Shown piece after piece: positions 26,429 through 35,220 of a stretch of DNA of 50,309 bases; position 1 is the stretch's first letter; every line of letters begins with the position of its first letter. Made by a program: the position numbers and the translations under genes. Origin of the DNA: Helicobacteraceae bacterium (GTDB lineage: Bacteria; Campylobacterota; Campylobacteria; Campylobacterales; Sulfurimonadaceae); NCBI GenBank assembly GCA_027052175.1, contig JALUFE010000034.1:1-50309 (forward strand), written 5' to 3'. Under the pieces are notes generated by a model. The model was not told the DNA's origin. It made no database searches and was given only the letters and a program-made list of their open reading frames with translations.

Positions 26429-27427
26429 TTATTCAAAAGGAGCGAAGGGAACGAGTGCGCTCCCCCATGTGAGTCCTCCGCCAAAGGCATCAAGAAGCAT
26501 CATTTCACCCTTTTTCAGATTACCGGATTCATAAAGATCATTGATGGCCATTGGAATGGATGCACCAGACGTATTGCCATATTTGGCAACGGTGAGAACC
26601 ACTTGGTCATCCCGCATTTTAAGTGCATCGCCAACCGCTTTGATGATGCGATAATTAGCCTGATGCGGTATGAAATGGTCAATCTCGTCACTTTTTATAC
26701 CGTTTGCTTCAAGGATGTCACGAACATCCTGCGTAAGTGTACGGACAGCCACTTTGAAGGTTTCGTTTCCTTTCATCTGCATATAACATCCAGCAGTTTC
26801 TCTGTCAAGTGCATCGTGTACGGAACCGCTCCCACCGTTTGGCGTCATCAGCAGGTCTGCGTAGCTTCCGTCACTCGCGGTGTGTACATCGAGGATTGCC
26901 TCCTCTCTCTTTTGTGTTGCCGTAATAACAGCTGCTCCGGCTCCGTCACCAAAAAGGATGCAGGTGCCTCTGTCTTGATAATTCGTTATTGCCGACAGCT
27001 TTTCAGCACCGATTATCAGGACGTTTTTTTTCATACCGCTTTCGACAAAAGCTTTCGCTATGGAAAGCACATATATAAATCCTGTACATGCAGCGGAGAT
27101 ATCAAATGCCGTTGCGTTTTTGATACCGAGATTTGCACTGATGATAGTCGCAGTCGCAGGCATACAGAAATAATCAGGCGAAATCGTAGCGCATACGACC
27201 ATATCAATATCTTCAGGTTGCATCCCTGCACGATCAAGCGCTTTTCGTGCCGCTTTGGTACCCATGTCGCTTGTCTTTTCATCTTTGGCAGCGATATGAC
27301 GCTCTTTGATACCCGTTCTTTTGGTTATCCACTCATCGGAAGTATCAACCATTTTGGTAAGATCTTCATTTGTAAGTACATTTGGGGGTACATACGCACC
27401 TATCGATCGAAAAGCGGCATATGGCAT
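26429..27427 (-). CDS. fabH: Beta-ketoacyl-ACP synthase III
   Basis: A 332-residue thiolase-fold enzyme that starts fatty-acid synthesis by condensing acetyl-CoA with malonyl-ACP. The catalytic triad is visible: Cys in DISAACTGF (near 113), His in IPHQANYRI (near 250) and Asn in KYGNTSGAS (near 280). [10 protein letters not shown] is also typical. Start AAAGGATAAACA-ATG. It lies 3 bp after plsX in the conserved plsX-fabH pair. Confidence 0.97.
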   Translation of the reverse strand: MPYAAFRSIGAYVPPNVLTNEDLTKMVDTSDEWITKRTGIKERHIAAKDEKTSDMGTKAARKALDRAGMQPEDIDMVVCATISPDYFCMPATATIISANLGIKNATAFDISAACTGFIYVLSIAKAFVESGMKKNVLIIGAEKLSAITNYQDRGTCILFGDGAGAAVITATQKREEAILDVHTASDGSYADLLMTPNGGSGSVHDALDRETAGCYMQMKGNETFKVAVRTLTQDVRDILEANGIKSDEIDHFIPHQANYRIIKAVGDALKMRDDQVVLTVAKYGNTSGASIPMAINDLYESGNLKKGEMMLLDAFGGGLTWGSALVPFAPFE

Positions 27428-27430
27428 TGT

Positions 27431-28426
27431 TTATCCTTTGTTCTTTAACATTTCAAGGCGCTCGATTATATGCTCGTTCACGCCTGTATCGACGTAGCGA
27501 ATAGCTTGATAGATAGCATTCTCAATCGCTTTGGAGTTGCTTTTCCCGTGACTCACGATCGCGCATCCTTTGATCCCGATAAGCGGTGCACCACCTACTT
27601 CGGCATAATCGATCTCTTTTTTAAGAAGTTTGAAAACTTTACGCATCAACAGCGCTCCGGTAATGGCTACGGGAGATTTTCGGATATAGTCTTTAATGAG
27701 CTGACTGATAGTCGATGCAACACCTTCACTCGCCTTGAGAACGAGATTGCCTACAAACCCGTCACAAGTTATAACATCACAGCTACCATTGAAGATATCA
27801 CTTCCTTCGACATTTCCTCGAAATCCTGGGTATCCTTCAAGCAATTTGAATGCACTTTTTGTCACTTCGTTACCCTTTGAGTCCTCTTCACCGTTTGCAA
27901 GAAGACCGATCGAGGGCGTGTCTATTTTCAACATATCTTCGGCATAGCACCCGCCCATTACGGCAAATTGGGCAAGATGTTCCGGCTTGGAGTCAACATT
28001 CGCTCCCACATCCAGCAAGACGGAACGTCTTCCCAGCTTTGTTGGCATCAGTGTCACAAGTGCCGGTCTCTGCACTCCTTTGAGACGACCAAGTCGGAGC
28101 GTTGCAAGCGTCATTGTAGCTCCACTGTGACCCGCCGAGACGACACCATCCGCTTCACCGCTTTTGACGAGTTCCATCGCTTTGTAGATACTGGATTCTT
28201 TCCGTTTCACGGCATCTGTCGCAGCATCTTCCATCGAAATGACATCGTCTGCTTCGACTATAGAAATCTTATCTCTATGACTCTTCGGTAACAGAGGTAA
28301 AATTTCATCTTTTTTACCTACCAGTATAGGCTTAAACTGCTGCTTTTTCAATGCTTTGATGCATCCCCTTACGATTGGTTCGGGACCGAAGTCCCCACCC
28401 ATCGCATCTATTGCGATCGTAACCAT
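27431..28426 (-). CDS. plsX: Phosphate acyltransferase PlsX
   Basis: A 331-residue enzyme that converts acyl-ACP to acyl-phosphate, the donor for glycerol-3-phosphate acylation by PlsY. Family marks: TIAIDAMGGDFGPEPIVRG at the N-terminus, SAGHSGATMTLA, LLDVGANVDSKPEHLAQFA, and CDGFVGNLVLKASEG. The length is normal. It sits between rpmF (3 bp gap) and fabH (3 bp gap), the classic bacterial yceD-rpmF-plsX-fabH arrangement that ties ribosome production to membrane synthesis. Confidence 0.97.
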   Translation of the reverse strand: MVTIAIDAMGGDFGPEPIVRGCIKALKKQQFKPILVGKKDEILPLLPKSHRDKISIVEADDVISMEDAATDAVKRKESSIYKAMELVKSGEADGVVSAGHSGATMTLATLRLGRLKGVQRPALVTLMPTKLGRRSVLLDVGANVDSKPEHLAQFAVMGGCYAEDMLKIDTPSIGLLANGEEDSKGNEVTKSAFKLLEGYPGFRGNVEGSDIFNGSCDVITCDGFVGNLVLKASEGVASTISQLIKDYIRKSPVAITGALLMRKVFKLLKKEIDYAEVGGAPLIGIKGCAIVSHGKSNSKAIENAIYQAIRYVDTGVNEHIIERLEMLKNKG

Positions 28427-28429
28427 TCC

Positions 28430-28579
28430 TTACTTGTACTCACCGGTAGTAGGATTGATTCTATGCGGCATTTTGTATGTGCCGTCTTCGGTTTTTACCG
28501 GTCTTGCAAGTTTGATTTTATAATGTGTTCTTCTCTTTGCCGCTCTAGAGTGCGACACTCTTCTCTTAGGTACTGCCAT
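28430..28579 (-). CDS. rpmF: Ribosomal protein bL32
   Basis: A 49-residue protein read directly from the minus strand: it begins [17 protein letters not shown] and ends INPTTGEYK. This is the standard L32 start (AVPKRR-SH-R). The four-cysteine zinc site of some L32 proteins is absent, so it is the zinc-free form, as expected where no zinc-stress paralogue is needed. GAAAGGATCATT precedes the ATG. It lies between yceD and plsX. Confidence 0.97.
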   Translation of the reverse strand: MAVPKRRVSHSRAAKRRTHYKIKLARPVKTEDGTYKMPHRINPTTGEYK

Positions 28580-28600
28580 AATGATCCTTTCTTTTTGGTT

Positions 28601-28963
28601 TTAATCTTCGCCCATCTCACAAAACTCACAACAGTGATAATCACTCTTTATAAGTTCTATTTCGGACTCCAGAAGTTCATCGATATCGAGTTCACCGTTT
28701 TTGGCTTCGACAACATCGATCATAGAGTTTTTCTCATCTATGAAAACTCCGTCACTAATGTAAAATTTCAAATCTTCATCTACTTCAAGTTCGAACTCTT
28801 CGCCACAAACGGCACAGTCCGTTACAACTATGCCGCTTAACTTTGCATCCAGTACAACAAGTTTCTCCTTATCATACTGTAAAAAACCTTTCAACTTGAT
28901 TTGATCTCGGTCTTTTTCAAAATGCAGCGGCGAACGTCCGACTTTTCTCAAAGTAATTTTCAT
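28601..28963 (-). CDS. YceD/DUF177 protein
   Basis: A 120-residue DUF177 protein. Four cysteines in two pairs are seen: CAVCGEEF in the centre and CCEFCEMGED at the end. The central CxxC is the family hallmark. YceD proteins are linked to 23S rRNA or 50S assembly and are nearly always encoded directly before rpmF, as here (21 bp gap). The terminal CCEFC is an extra putative metal site. It follows ndk by 7 bp. Confidence 0.88.
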   Translation of the reverse strand: MKITLRKVGRSPLHFEKDRDQIKLKGFLQYDKEKLVVLDAKLSGIVVTDCAVCGEEFELEVDEDLKFYISDGVFIDEKNSMIDVVEAKNGELDIDELLESEIELIKSDYHCCEFCEMGED

Positions 28964-28970
28964 AAAATCG

Positions 28971-29384
28971 TTACGCTATCTCTCTCTGTGCAAAAAAGAA
29001 CGCTATTTCGATTTTTGCATTCTCAAGGCTGTCACTTCCATGTACCGCATTCGCATCAATGTTTTCGGCGAAGTCTGCTCTGATAGTTCCGGGCTCTGCC
29101 TCTTTTGGGTTTGTAGCGCCCATCAACTCTCTGTTTTTTGCTACGGCATTTTCACCCTCAAGAACAGATACGACAACAGGACCGCTTACCATGAAGTCTA
29201 CAAGGTCGTTGAAAAAGGGTCTCTCTTTGTGAACGGCATAAAACGCCTCTGCATCTTCACGGCTGAGTTGCAGTTTTTTCATTGCAGCAATTCTAAGTCC
29301 GTTGCTTTCAAAGCGATCAAGTATCTTGCCTATAACACCTTTCGCTACAGCGTCCGGTTTAATGATTGATAGTGTTCTTTCCAT
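28971..29384 (-). CDS. ndk: Nucleoside diphosphate kinase
   Basis: A 137-residue kinase that balances NTP pools through a phosphohistidine. The catalytic His is in [12 protein letters not shown] near residue 117. Other family marks are [12 protein letters not shown] at the start and [13 protein letters not shown] at 29387 also opens the frame, but AGGAG lies 5 nt before the ATG at 29384, which is used. The leader carries a strong hairpin (29401-29454). Confidence 0.97.
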   Translation of the reverse strand: MERTLSIIKPDAVAKGVIGKILDRFESNGLRIAAMKKLQLSREDAEAFYAVHKERPFFNDLVDFMVSGPVVVSVLEGENAVAKNRELMGATNPKEAEPGTIRADFAENIDANAVHGSDSLENAKIEIAFFFAQREIA

Positions 29385-29400
29385 CAATTCTCCTATGTTA

Positions 29401-29454
29401 GGGCACTTCCGCGAATACTTGAAAGTATGCAGAAAAGTACTTGCGGAAGTGCCC
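29401..29454 (-). promoter_or_regulatory. Strong 5' UTR hairpin before ndk
   Basis: GGGCACTTCCGC (29401-29412) and its perfect complement (29443-29454) form a 12-pair stem around a 30 nt loop that can itself pair at TACTT/AAGTA. On the minus strand it lies between the ndk -10 (29473-29478) and the AGGAG site, ending about 8 nt before it. There is no U-run, so it is not a terminator in either direction. Confidence 0.65.
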
Positions 29455-29472
29455 CGAAATTAAATGAGCGAC

Positions 29473-29478
29473 ATTATA
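29473..29478 (-). promoter_or_regulatory. -10 element of ndk
   Basis: TATAAT on the minus strand (complement of 29473-29478). The -35 region is poor. Transcription would start near 29466, just before the 29401-29454 hairpin. Confidence 0.5.
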
Positions 29479-29544
29479 TCAAAATCTTGATGTATTTAAG
29501 TTTAAATGGAAGAAAATGTGTAGGAAAAGTTTCTTTTTATCAGG

Positions 29545-29568
29545 AAAAAGCACGCGAACGTGCTTTTT
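29545..29568 (-). terminator. Intrinsic terminator after the ferredoxin gene
   Basis: AAAAAGCACG-CGAA-CGTGCTTTTT is a perfect ten-pair hairpin with a tetraloop. It ends in a T-run on either strand and starts 16 nt after the ferredoxin stop codon. Confidence 0.85.
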
Positions 29569-29583
29569 AGAGCTCTGAAGCGA

Positions 29584-29868
29584 TTATTCTACGACAGGCT
29601 CGTGATTCTTTCTCTGCTCTTCGGTGACGTCCTCTCTGTGAGCAGGAGACTCTCTCACTTCATCCCAAACGATACATCCCTCTGTCGGGCAAGCAGTTGC
29701 ACATGCCGGCTCATCATGGTAACCAACACATTCAACACATTTGTCTGGATAAACGTAATAGATCTCCTCCCCTGTTGGGTTATCATCTTCGTCAACGATA
29801 GCTTCAACAGGACACTCGTCGATACAAGCACCACAGTTGATACATATATCCGTAATCAATACTGCCAT
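29584..29868 (-). CDS. 2[4Fe-4S] ferredoxin (YfhL/Alvin type)
   Basis: A 94-residue low-potential electron carrier. First cluster motif: CINCGACIDECPVEAI. Second: CVECVGYHDEPACATACP, where the insertion between the CxxC pair and the CxxxCP is the mark of the Allochromatium/YfhL type. The acidic tail (WDEVRESPAHREDV...) is also typical. It is a single gene with its own terminator and AGGAG site. Partner enzymes are not in the window; in autotrophic Campylobacterota this type could serve reductive TCA enzymes. Confidence 0.92.
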   Translation of the reverse strand: MAVLITDICINCGACIDECPVEAIVDEDDNPTGEEIYYVYPDKCVECVGYHDEPACATACPTEGCIVWDEVRESPAHREDVTEEQRKNHEPVVE

Positions 29869-29927
29869 AGTTATTCTCCTATACTAAAGTTATACAAAAC
29901 TATATCTAAACATTTTTAACTTTAGCT

Positions 29928-29960
29928 AAAAAAGAGCCTGACTCGTTAAAAACGTCCAGG
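29928..29960 (-). terminator. Probable intrinsic terminator of metK
   Basis: On the minus strand CCTG-AC pairs with GT-CAGG (one bulged G) around a loop. CTCTTTTTT follows directly (complement of 29928-29936). It starts 21 nt after the metK stop. Confidence 0.5.
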
Positions 29961-29980
29961 AAGGTAACATTCCAATATCT

Positions 29981-31150
29981 TTATAAATCAAGATATTTTC
30001 GTATTGCTTCAACTCTGTCCGTACGCTCCCATGTAAATTCTGGCAGCTCTCGACCAAAGTGACCGTATGCTGCCGTTTTTCTATATATAGGTCGAAGTAG
30101 ATCTAATGATTCGATAATCCCTTTTGGAGACAGATCAAATATTTCCATAACACACTCTTCTATCTTCTTCTCCGATCTCTTTGCGGTTCCATGGGTATCG
30201 ACCATAATCGAAACGGGTTTTGCAACACCGATAGCATAAGCAACCTGAATGGTCGCTCTCTCACATGCTCCCGAGGCCACAAGGTTTTTTGCCACCCATC
30301 TTGCAGCGTATGCCGCACTTCTATCCACTTTTGTCGGATCCTTTCCACTAAAGGCGCCCCCGCCATGCGGACAGCTTCCTCCATAAGTATCCACGATAAT
30401 CTTTCGGCCAGTCAGCCCCGCATCACCCTGCGGTCCTCCTATTACGAATTTGCCCGTAGGGTTAATGTGATAAACCGTCTCATCACTCAGCATCTCGGCC
30501 GGAATGACCTTCTTGATCACTTCATTGATCACATCTTCCCGTATTTTTTCTTGCGAAACCTCCGGCGCATGCTGTGTAGAGACGACCACAGTAGTAACCG
30601 CAGCCGGCTTGTCGCCTACATACTTTACGGAAATTTGCGCTTTCCCGTCAGGTCTGAGATAAGGGAGTATCCCTTCTTTACGTACTTCCGCAAGCTTTTG
30701 CGTCAAACGGTGTGCATAGTAGATAGGAAACGGCATCAACACTTCCGTTTCACGGCAAGCATACCCGAACATCAGTCCCTGATCTCCCGCACCGATATCT
30801 CCACCAACCTGATCGACTCCTTGGTTGATATCGGGCGACTGTTCTCCTATGCCGTTTAAAACCGCTGCAGAACGATAATCAAATCCATAGGTTGCATCGG
30901 TGTAACCGATCTCCTGCACCACCTCTCGTGCTATTTCCTGCATGGGTGCATATGCATGAGTCTTCAATTCCCCCGCTATCAGGCAAAAACCGTTTGAAAC
31001 CAATGTTTCACAGGCAACGCGAGCACTTTTGTCATGCTCTATGATATAGTCCAGAATTGCATCGCTGATCTGATCTGCCATCTTATCAGGATGCCCTTCT
31101 GTTACAGACTCCGAAGTAAATACATACTCTTTTTGAGTACCTTCCGTCAT
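29981..31150 (-). CDS. metK: S-adenosylmethionine synthetase
   Basis: A 389-residue enzyme making SAM from methionine and ATP. Signatures: [19 protein letters not shown] at the start (metal/ATP binding), [12 protein letters not shown] and [19 protein letters not shown]. The length is as expected. AAAGGAAAG lies 5 nt before the ATG. It appears to be a single-gene unit with a terminator at 29928-29960. The 87 bp upstream show no riboswitch. Confidence 0.98.
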   Translation of the reverse strand: MTEGTQKEYVFTSESVTEGHPDKMADQISDAILDYIIEHDKSARVACETLVSNGFCLIAGELKTHAYAPMQEIAREVVQEIGYTDATYGFDYRSAAVLNGIGEQSPDINQGVDQVGGDIGAGDQGLMFGYACRETEVLMPFPIYYAHRLTQKLAEVRKEGILPYLRPDGKAQISVKYVGDKPAAVTTVVVSTQHAPEVSQEKIREDVINEVIKKVIPAEMLSDETVYHINPTGKFVIGGPQGDAGLTGRKIIVDTYGGSCPHGGGAFSGKDPTKVDRSAAYAARWVAKNLVASGACERATIQVAYAIGVAKPVSIMVDTHGTAKRSEKKIEECVMEIFDLSPKGIIESLDLLRPIYRKTAAYGHFGRELPEFTWERTDRVEAIRKYLDL

Positions 31151-31237
31151 CGACTTTCCTTTAATGATTGATAATCGAAGTATATCGAAAAAACTTTAGT
31201 GAAAAGAAACGTGCAAACTTATTAAAAAAATTCAAGA

Positions 31238-31972
31238 TTATTGAAAATCTTTAAATATTTTTGGTTCAGGACTTATGAATTCAAGGCCAAAAAGTTTAAC
31301 TTTCCGGGCATGAAGCATCACTCGTTTGGCTTTTCGCCCCCCATACTCGACATCTCCAATGACGGGATGTTCTATATAACGCAGGTGCGTACGTATCTGA
31401 TGAGTACGTCCATAATGAATGACCACTTTTACTTTTGTCTTTTTCGCAGCGACCTCAAGCGGATAAACTTCCGTGACGGCAGGTTTGCCTTTGCCGGAGA
31501 CATTGGAGTGTGCTTTGCCGCCTTTTTTTGTCGTGACTATCGGCCTATCTATCACGACCTCTTCTGGGATAATACCCTCCGTCCAGGCGATATACTCTTT
31601 GTAAACTCGGTCATTTTTAAACTCCTCGATCGCCTTTTTGCGAAACTCTTCGTTCTTGACAAGCATCAGCACACCGCTTGTCTCGCGATCAAGCCGGTGC
31701 AGAAGCTGCGTGCCTCGAAACATCCGCTCGATCTCGTCGGAGTTGACATATGCTGGCTTATCGACTACTAGCAGATCGTCATCTTCATAGATCGGCTTTG
31801 GTTTTTCCACCTCCTCTATGCGAAAGCGGGTTCTTGTATCGATCTCACCGCGGGCTATCTGCACCTTTTTGTTACCGACATAGACCAGACCTCGATCGAT
31901 CAGCTCTTTTGCTTTTTTGTTCGATATGCCCTCTTGCTGGGCTAAAACTTTATAGGCTTTTTCTTTAGGCAT
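31238..31972 (-). CDS. RluA-family pseudouridine synthase
   Basis: A 244-residue enzyme. The N-terminus is an S4-like RNA-binding segment (YKVLAQQEGISNKKAKELIDRGLVYVGNKKV). The catalytic motif HRLDRETSGVLML carries the nucleophilic Asp near residue 95. RTHQIRTHLRYIEHPVIGD is the second family block. It modifies uridines in rRNA or tRNA, but the exact target cannot be told. Palindromic copy B ends 18 nt upstream of its start codon, so the element forms its leader if it is transcribed from the waaA side. Confidence 0.9.
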   Translation of the reverse strand: MPKEKAYKVLAQQEGISNKKAKELIDRGLVYVGNKKVQIARGEIDTRTRFRIEEVEKPKPIYEDDDLLVVDKPAYVNSDEIERMFRGTQLLHRLDRETSGVLMLVKNEEFRKKAIEEFKNDRVYKEYIAWTEGIIPEEVVIDRPIVTTKKGGKAHSNVSGKGKPAVTEVYPLEVAAKKTKVKVVIHYGRTHQIRTHLRYIEHPVIGDVEYGGRKAKRVMLHARKVKLFGLEFISPEPKIFKDFQ

Positions 31973-31990
31973 ACTCTTTTATCCTTTTTA

Positions 31991-32302
31991 TAACTGACCT
32001 TACGCACTATATCATAAACTGAGTGGTTTTTGCGATATGTGAATGCAAGGCACACCGACGAAGCGTAGCCGTAGCTACACTGAGGAGGTGTAACGAAGTC
32101 AATCGCGTGTCGCAAAAGCCACCCGTAGGGCGAAAAGATAAAGCATCATCTGACTTCGTTGGAGAACTTTCACCGTAGCTTTGGCTACGCTGAAAACAAG
32201 CGAAGCGCTCGGCGAAGCCGATGTTTCTTTAGTAAAACCTCCGCCTTGCAGCTGACGCTTTCTCTTTTCGCTCAGTTTATGATATAGTGCGTAAGGGCAG
32301 TT
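31991..32302. repeat. Palindromic Y-shaped intergenic element, copy B (with 39 bp insert)
   Basis: Outer arms 31991-32023 and 32271-32302 match with one mismatch. The interior is copy A in reverse order and sense, very similar throughout, except for an extra 39 bp near 32193-32231 containing the hairpin CGGC-GAA-GCCG. The right arm overlaps the waaA coding sequence (32272-32302), providing its last codons and stop. A -10-like TATAGA (complement of 32312-32317) lies 10 nt beyond the right edge, as in copy A. Confidence 0.9.
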
Positions 32303-33441
32303 GTAACTTTTTCTATATCTATCTTCGCATCTACCGTTGATGGCGGTAGATCTTTTGCTTTTTTGAGTGCTTCGTATATCGCATCTTTTTCCACATACTG
32401 CACAGAGCTGACATACTTAAAGAGCTCCTTTTGGTGAAAGAAGTGCTTACCGGTAATGATCTTACAGCCAAAGTGCGCGGGCTCAAGCGGGTTGTGTCCG
32501 CCCACATCCTCTTTGAAGGCTCCCCCAAGGATGGCAATATCGCTGATAGCGTAGGTGTTGTTAAGCTCTCCCATCTTGTCCACAAGCACCATATCGCTTT
32601 TAAGCGTCGCATCCTCACTGAATTTTGTCAAGCTCCAGCCGTTTTTCTCAGCATAATTTCGCATCAAACCATAGACGGCGTTAAAACGCTCCGGATGGCG
32701 AGGCACGACGATCAGCTTTGCTGCGGGGTTGTCCTGCTTGTACTTTTCAAATGCCACAAGCACCGCCTCCTCTTCTCCCTCGTGCGTACTACCGGCGACT
32801 ATCACTTCACCCTCCGGCTTGGTGTACTCTTTGCTTTTTGCTATCTTGGCGGCAAGCTTGATGTTGCCTACCACTTCGACATTCTTTGCTCCAAGCGCTT
32901 CTAAGCGGTACTTGTCGATCTCGCTTTGAGCCAAAACCAGATCGGCATAGGCAAACATCCGTCTGTAAAACCATGCCATCCTCATATACTTCTTGTGCGA
33001 CTTGTCCGATATGCGGGCATTGAGCAGCACCAGCTTCGCACCCCTTCTCTTTGCCGCCCAAAAGAGCATATACCAAAACTCCGCTTCGAGTACGACGACT
33101 ACTTTGTGACTTCTTGTCCAAAAAGGCAAAAAGATCTCATACGGCAGGTAGCGCACCTCGGCGTCGTACTTTTTGGCTTCGGCTTGTCCCGTATGCGTTA
33201 TCGTCGTGATATCCACCCGTTTTTGCAAAGCTTCGAGGATGGGTCTTAGCGCTCTAGCTTCGCCGAGTGAGCAGACATGAAACCATATATCGCTGGCTTT
33301 GCCAAAGGGTGGATTGTGTCGCAGGAAAAAGCGCGCGGGGATGGACTCTTTGTACTTCGGTTTGAAAGAGAGATAGACTAAAAGCGGCAGCGCTACGACA
33401 TAAAGCGCTGCAGCGAGGAGGTAGTAAAAAAGCGTAAACAC
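32272..33441 (-). CDS. waaA: 3-deoxy-D-manno-octulosonic acid transferase
   Basis: A 389-residue membrane-anchored GT-B glycosyltransferase that adds Kdo to lipid A precursor. It has an N-terminal TM (FYYLLAAALYVVALPLLVYLS), HVCSLGEARAL (catalytic Glu of the N-domain), VLLNARISDKSHKKY, VAGSTHEGEEE and GGHNPLEPAHFG (C-domain sugar-nucleotide site). The start is GTG at 33441, 6 bp after the zinc-ribbon gene stop. The last residues (TALTHYIIN) are encoded by the outer arm of repeat copy B, which also gives the stop codon, so the native C-terminus was probably replaced by the element. Confidence 0.93.
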   Translation of the reverse strand: MFTLFYYLLAAALYVVALPLLVYLSFKPKYKESIPARFFLRHNPPFGKASDIWFHVCSLGEARALRPILEALQKRVDITTITHTGQAEAKKYDAEVRYLPYEIFLPFWTRSHKVVVVLEAEFWYMLFWAAKRRGAKLVLLNARISDKSHKKYMRMAWFYRRMFAYADLVLAQSEIDKYRLEALGAKNVEVVGNIKLAAKIAKSKEYTKPEGEVIVAGSTHEGEEEAVLVAFEKYKQDNPAAKLIVVPRHPERFNAVYGLMRNYAEKNGWSLTKFSEDATLKSDMVLVDKMGELNNTYAISDIAILGGAFKEDVGGHNPLEPAHFGCKIITGKHFFHQKELFKYVSSVQYVEKDAIYEALKKAKDLPPSTVDAKIDIEKVTTALTHYIIN

Positions 33442-33447
33442 ACTGTG

Positions 33448-34173
33448 CTACTCTGTGGCAGTCTCTGCCTCTTCTTCGATGTAGAGGATACGACCGCAGT
33501 GTGGACAGGTGACGATCTCTTCGCCTTTGATGACATCGGCGTACACCTTCTCGCTGATAACCATATAGCATCCCATACACGCTTGATCGCGAACGGGAAC
33601 GACGGCGGTGTTTTTCGCCCATCTGCGGATCTTTTGGTAGAACGCAAGCGCTTTTTGGTTCATCTCCGCAATGAGCTGCTCTTTGCGTTTAAAGATCTCT
33701 TCACGCTCTTTTTGGATCTCCGCAAGCTTCGCATCGACCTCCTCTTTGACTTTGGCAAGGCTCTCTTCAATCTCTTTGAGGCTCTCTTTTGCCAGTTCGA
33801 TCTGCTCTTTTTTAGCTTCGATGATCTTCTCCAACCTTGCGATCTCTTCGTTGGCAAACTCGATCTGCTCTTTGGCAATCTCCTCTTCAAGCTGGAGCGA
33901 CTTCATCTCACGCTCGGTCTTGACCTCGCTTGATTTTTTTGCAAGCTCTTCGAGTTTGTCCGAAAGCTCTTTGATATGCAGCTCGTTTTTGCGCTTTTTG
34001 AGTTCCTCTTCCTCTATCTCTTTAGAGAGGTTTTCTATATCTTTTTCGATACTCTCTTTTTTGGCAAGTACGGCTTCATACTTGTAGTTCGCCTCTTCTA
34101 TCTGCGGCTCGAACGCATCTATCTCGTTATCGATCTTGGATAGTTCTATCAGTTGTTTTAGATGCTGGTTCAT
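33448..34173 (-). CDS. Coiled-coil zinc-ribbon protein, HP0958/FlgZ-like
   Basis: A 241-residue protein. A long antiparallel coiled coil (about 1-175, very rich in Glu/Lys) is followed by a C4 zinc ribbon: CMGC at about 200 and CPHC at about 223. This is the DUF164 family, including H. pylori HP0958, which stabilises RpoN and affects flagellar gene expression and flaA mRNA. The same domain pair occurs in related proteins of other bacteria, so the role here is inferred. Start ATG with AAAGGAGAGAG. Palindromic copy C ends 17 nt upstream. Confidence 0.88.
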   Translation of the reverse strand: MNQHLKQLIELSKIDNEIDAFEPQIEEANYKYEAVLAKKESIEKDIENLSKEIEEEELKKRKNELHIKELSDKLEELAKKSSEVKTEREMKSLQLEEEIAKEQIEFANEEIARLEKIIEAKKEQIELAKESLKEIEESLAKVKEEVDAKLAEIQKEREEIFKRKEQLIAEMNQKALAFYQKIRRWAKNTAVVPVRDQACMGCYMVISEKVYADVIKGEEIVTCPHCGRILYIEEEAETATE

Positions 34174-34190
34174 CTCTCTCCTTTGGGATT

Positions 34191-34459
34191 AACTGATCTT
34201 ACGCACCTATATCATCTATGAGTGGCATAAGTTGCAATCAAGCATAAATTTTGCAGCACCTATGAAGTTCTCAAGTACTTCAGATATTTCTGCGTTTACA
34301 CATTTGCAACTTCTGCCACCCCGCAAGGGCAAAGAGATAAAGCATCATCTGCTTCGTTGGAAAACCTCCACCGTAGAACAACTACGCTGGAGAACTTCCG
34401 CCTTGCATCTGACGCTTTCTCTCTTTGCTCAAAGAGGATATAGGTACGTAAGATCAGTT
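34191..34459. repeat. Palindromic Y-shaped intergenic element, copy C (diverged)
   Basis: Outer arms (AACTGATCTTACG... from 34191 and its complement to 34459) pair over about 32 nt with three mismatches. One inner stem-loop (TGGCATAAGTTGCAA / TTGCAACTTCTGCCA) is unlike copies A and B. The other (about 34325-34432) is close to the A/B stem, with the AAAGAGATAAAGCATCATCTG arm facing TTGCATCTGACGCTTTCT. It sits between the Nif3-like stop and the zinc-ribbon start. A TATAAC hexamer (complement of 34471-34476) lies 12 nt beyond its right edge. Confidence 0.85.
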
Positions 34460-34493
34460 TGTAATATGGGGTTATATATGGCTATAATTTTTC

Positions 34494-35216
34494 TTAAATA
34501 TAGCTAAATGGATTAACCGATTGTGAAATTATAGCTTGTATGCCTAAATTTTTCAACTCTTTTTGCAAAATAGGCGCAAAATAGTGCTCACTCTCATAGT
34601 GACCGATATCGATCATCGAGATGCCAAGCGCCTTGGCAAGCATCGCATCGTGGTACTTGATATCGCCGGTGAGATAGAGATCGGCTCTCACATCACGCAA
34701 CATACTCGTGCCACTGCCCGTACACAAAGCCACACGCTCTATCCTGTCGTGACACTGCACGGTTTTAAGCACTTCCAACGAGAACACATCCTGCACTCTT
34801 TTTGCAAAGGCCTCAAAATCGCTATCTACTTGCATATAAGCCAAGAAGCCATCTTTTTGCTCTATCTCCAGACCCAAGACCTCTGTTGCCACATAGTCGT
34901 TGAGATGGGTGATATCGAAGTTGGTATGCATTGCAATGGCGCTGATGTTTTTTAGTATCATCTTTTTGATGAAGTTTGGCGGAAAGGTATCGAAGTCAAA
35001 GCTTTTGATACCGCCAAAGATAAGCGGATGATGAGTGATAAGCAGCGTATTTGGCGCCACACTCTCCAAAAGTGCCTCATCGATGTCGATGCTTAGTACT
35101 ATATGCTCGACCTCATCGCTCATACTCCCAACCTGCAGTCCCGAGTTGTCCCAGCTCTCTTGGAGCTCAAAGGGGGAGATTTGATTGAGTTTTTCATATA
35201 TCTCTCGTAGTTTCAT
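34494..35216 (-). CDS. Nif3-like dinuclear metal protein (YbgI family)
   Basis: The frame is open to 35252, but AAAGG 7 nt before the ATG at 35216 and the family start (MKLREIYEKLNQISPFELQESWDNSGLQVG) favour 35216, giving 240 residues. Metal ligands are visible: ITHHPLIFGG, MHTNFD, and HYESEHYF near the C-terminus. It is the NIF3/GTP cyclohydrolase type 2-like family, conserved but of uncertain activity. It is commonly encoded beside the zinc-ribbon protein, as here. It begins 4 bp after the methylase stop. Confidence 0.9.
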   Translation of the reverse strand: MKLREIYEKLNQISPFELQESWDNSGLQVGSMSDEVEHIVLSIDIDEALLESVAPNTLLITHHPLIFGGIKSFDFDTFPPNFIKKMILKNISAIAMHTNFDITHLNDYVATEVLGLEIEQKDGFLAYMQVDSDFEAFAKRVQDVFSLEVLKTVQCHDRIERVALCTGSGTSMLRDVRADLYLTGDIKYHDAMLAKALGISMIDIGHYESEHYFAPILQKELKNLGIQAIISQSVNPFSYI

Positions 35217-35220
35217 TTTC

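Noticed and set aside
31151-31237. Possible SAM riboswitch before metK
   Set aside because: The upstream 87 bp are on the wrong scale and lack the paired helices and GA-rich core of SAM riboswitch classes.
32329-32351. Perfect 8-pair inverted repeat ATCTACCG/CGGTAGAT
   Set aside because: It lies inside the waaA coding sequence. The T-rich stretch follows it only on the non-transcribed direction, so it is not a terminator for waaA and may be chance.
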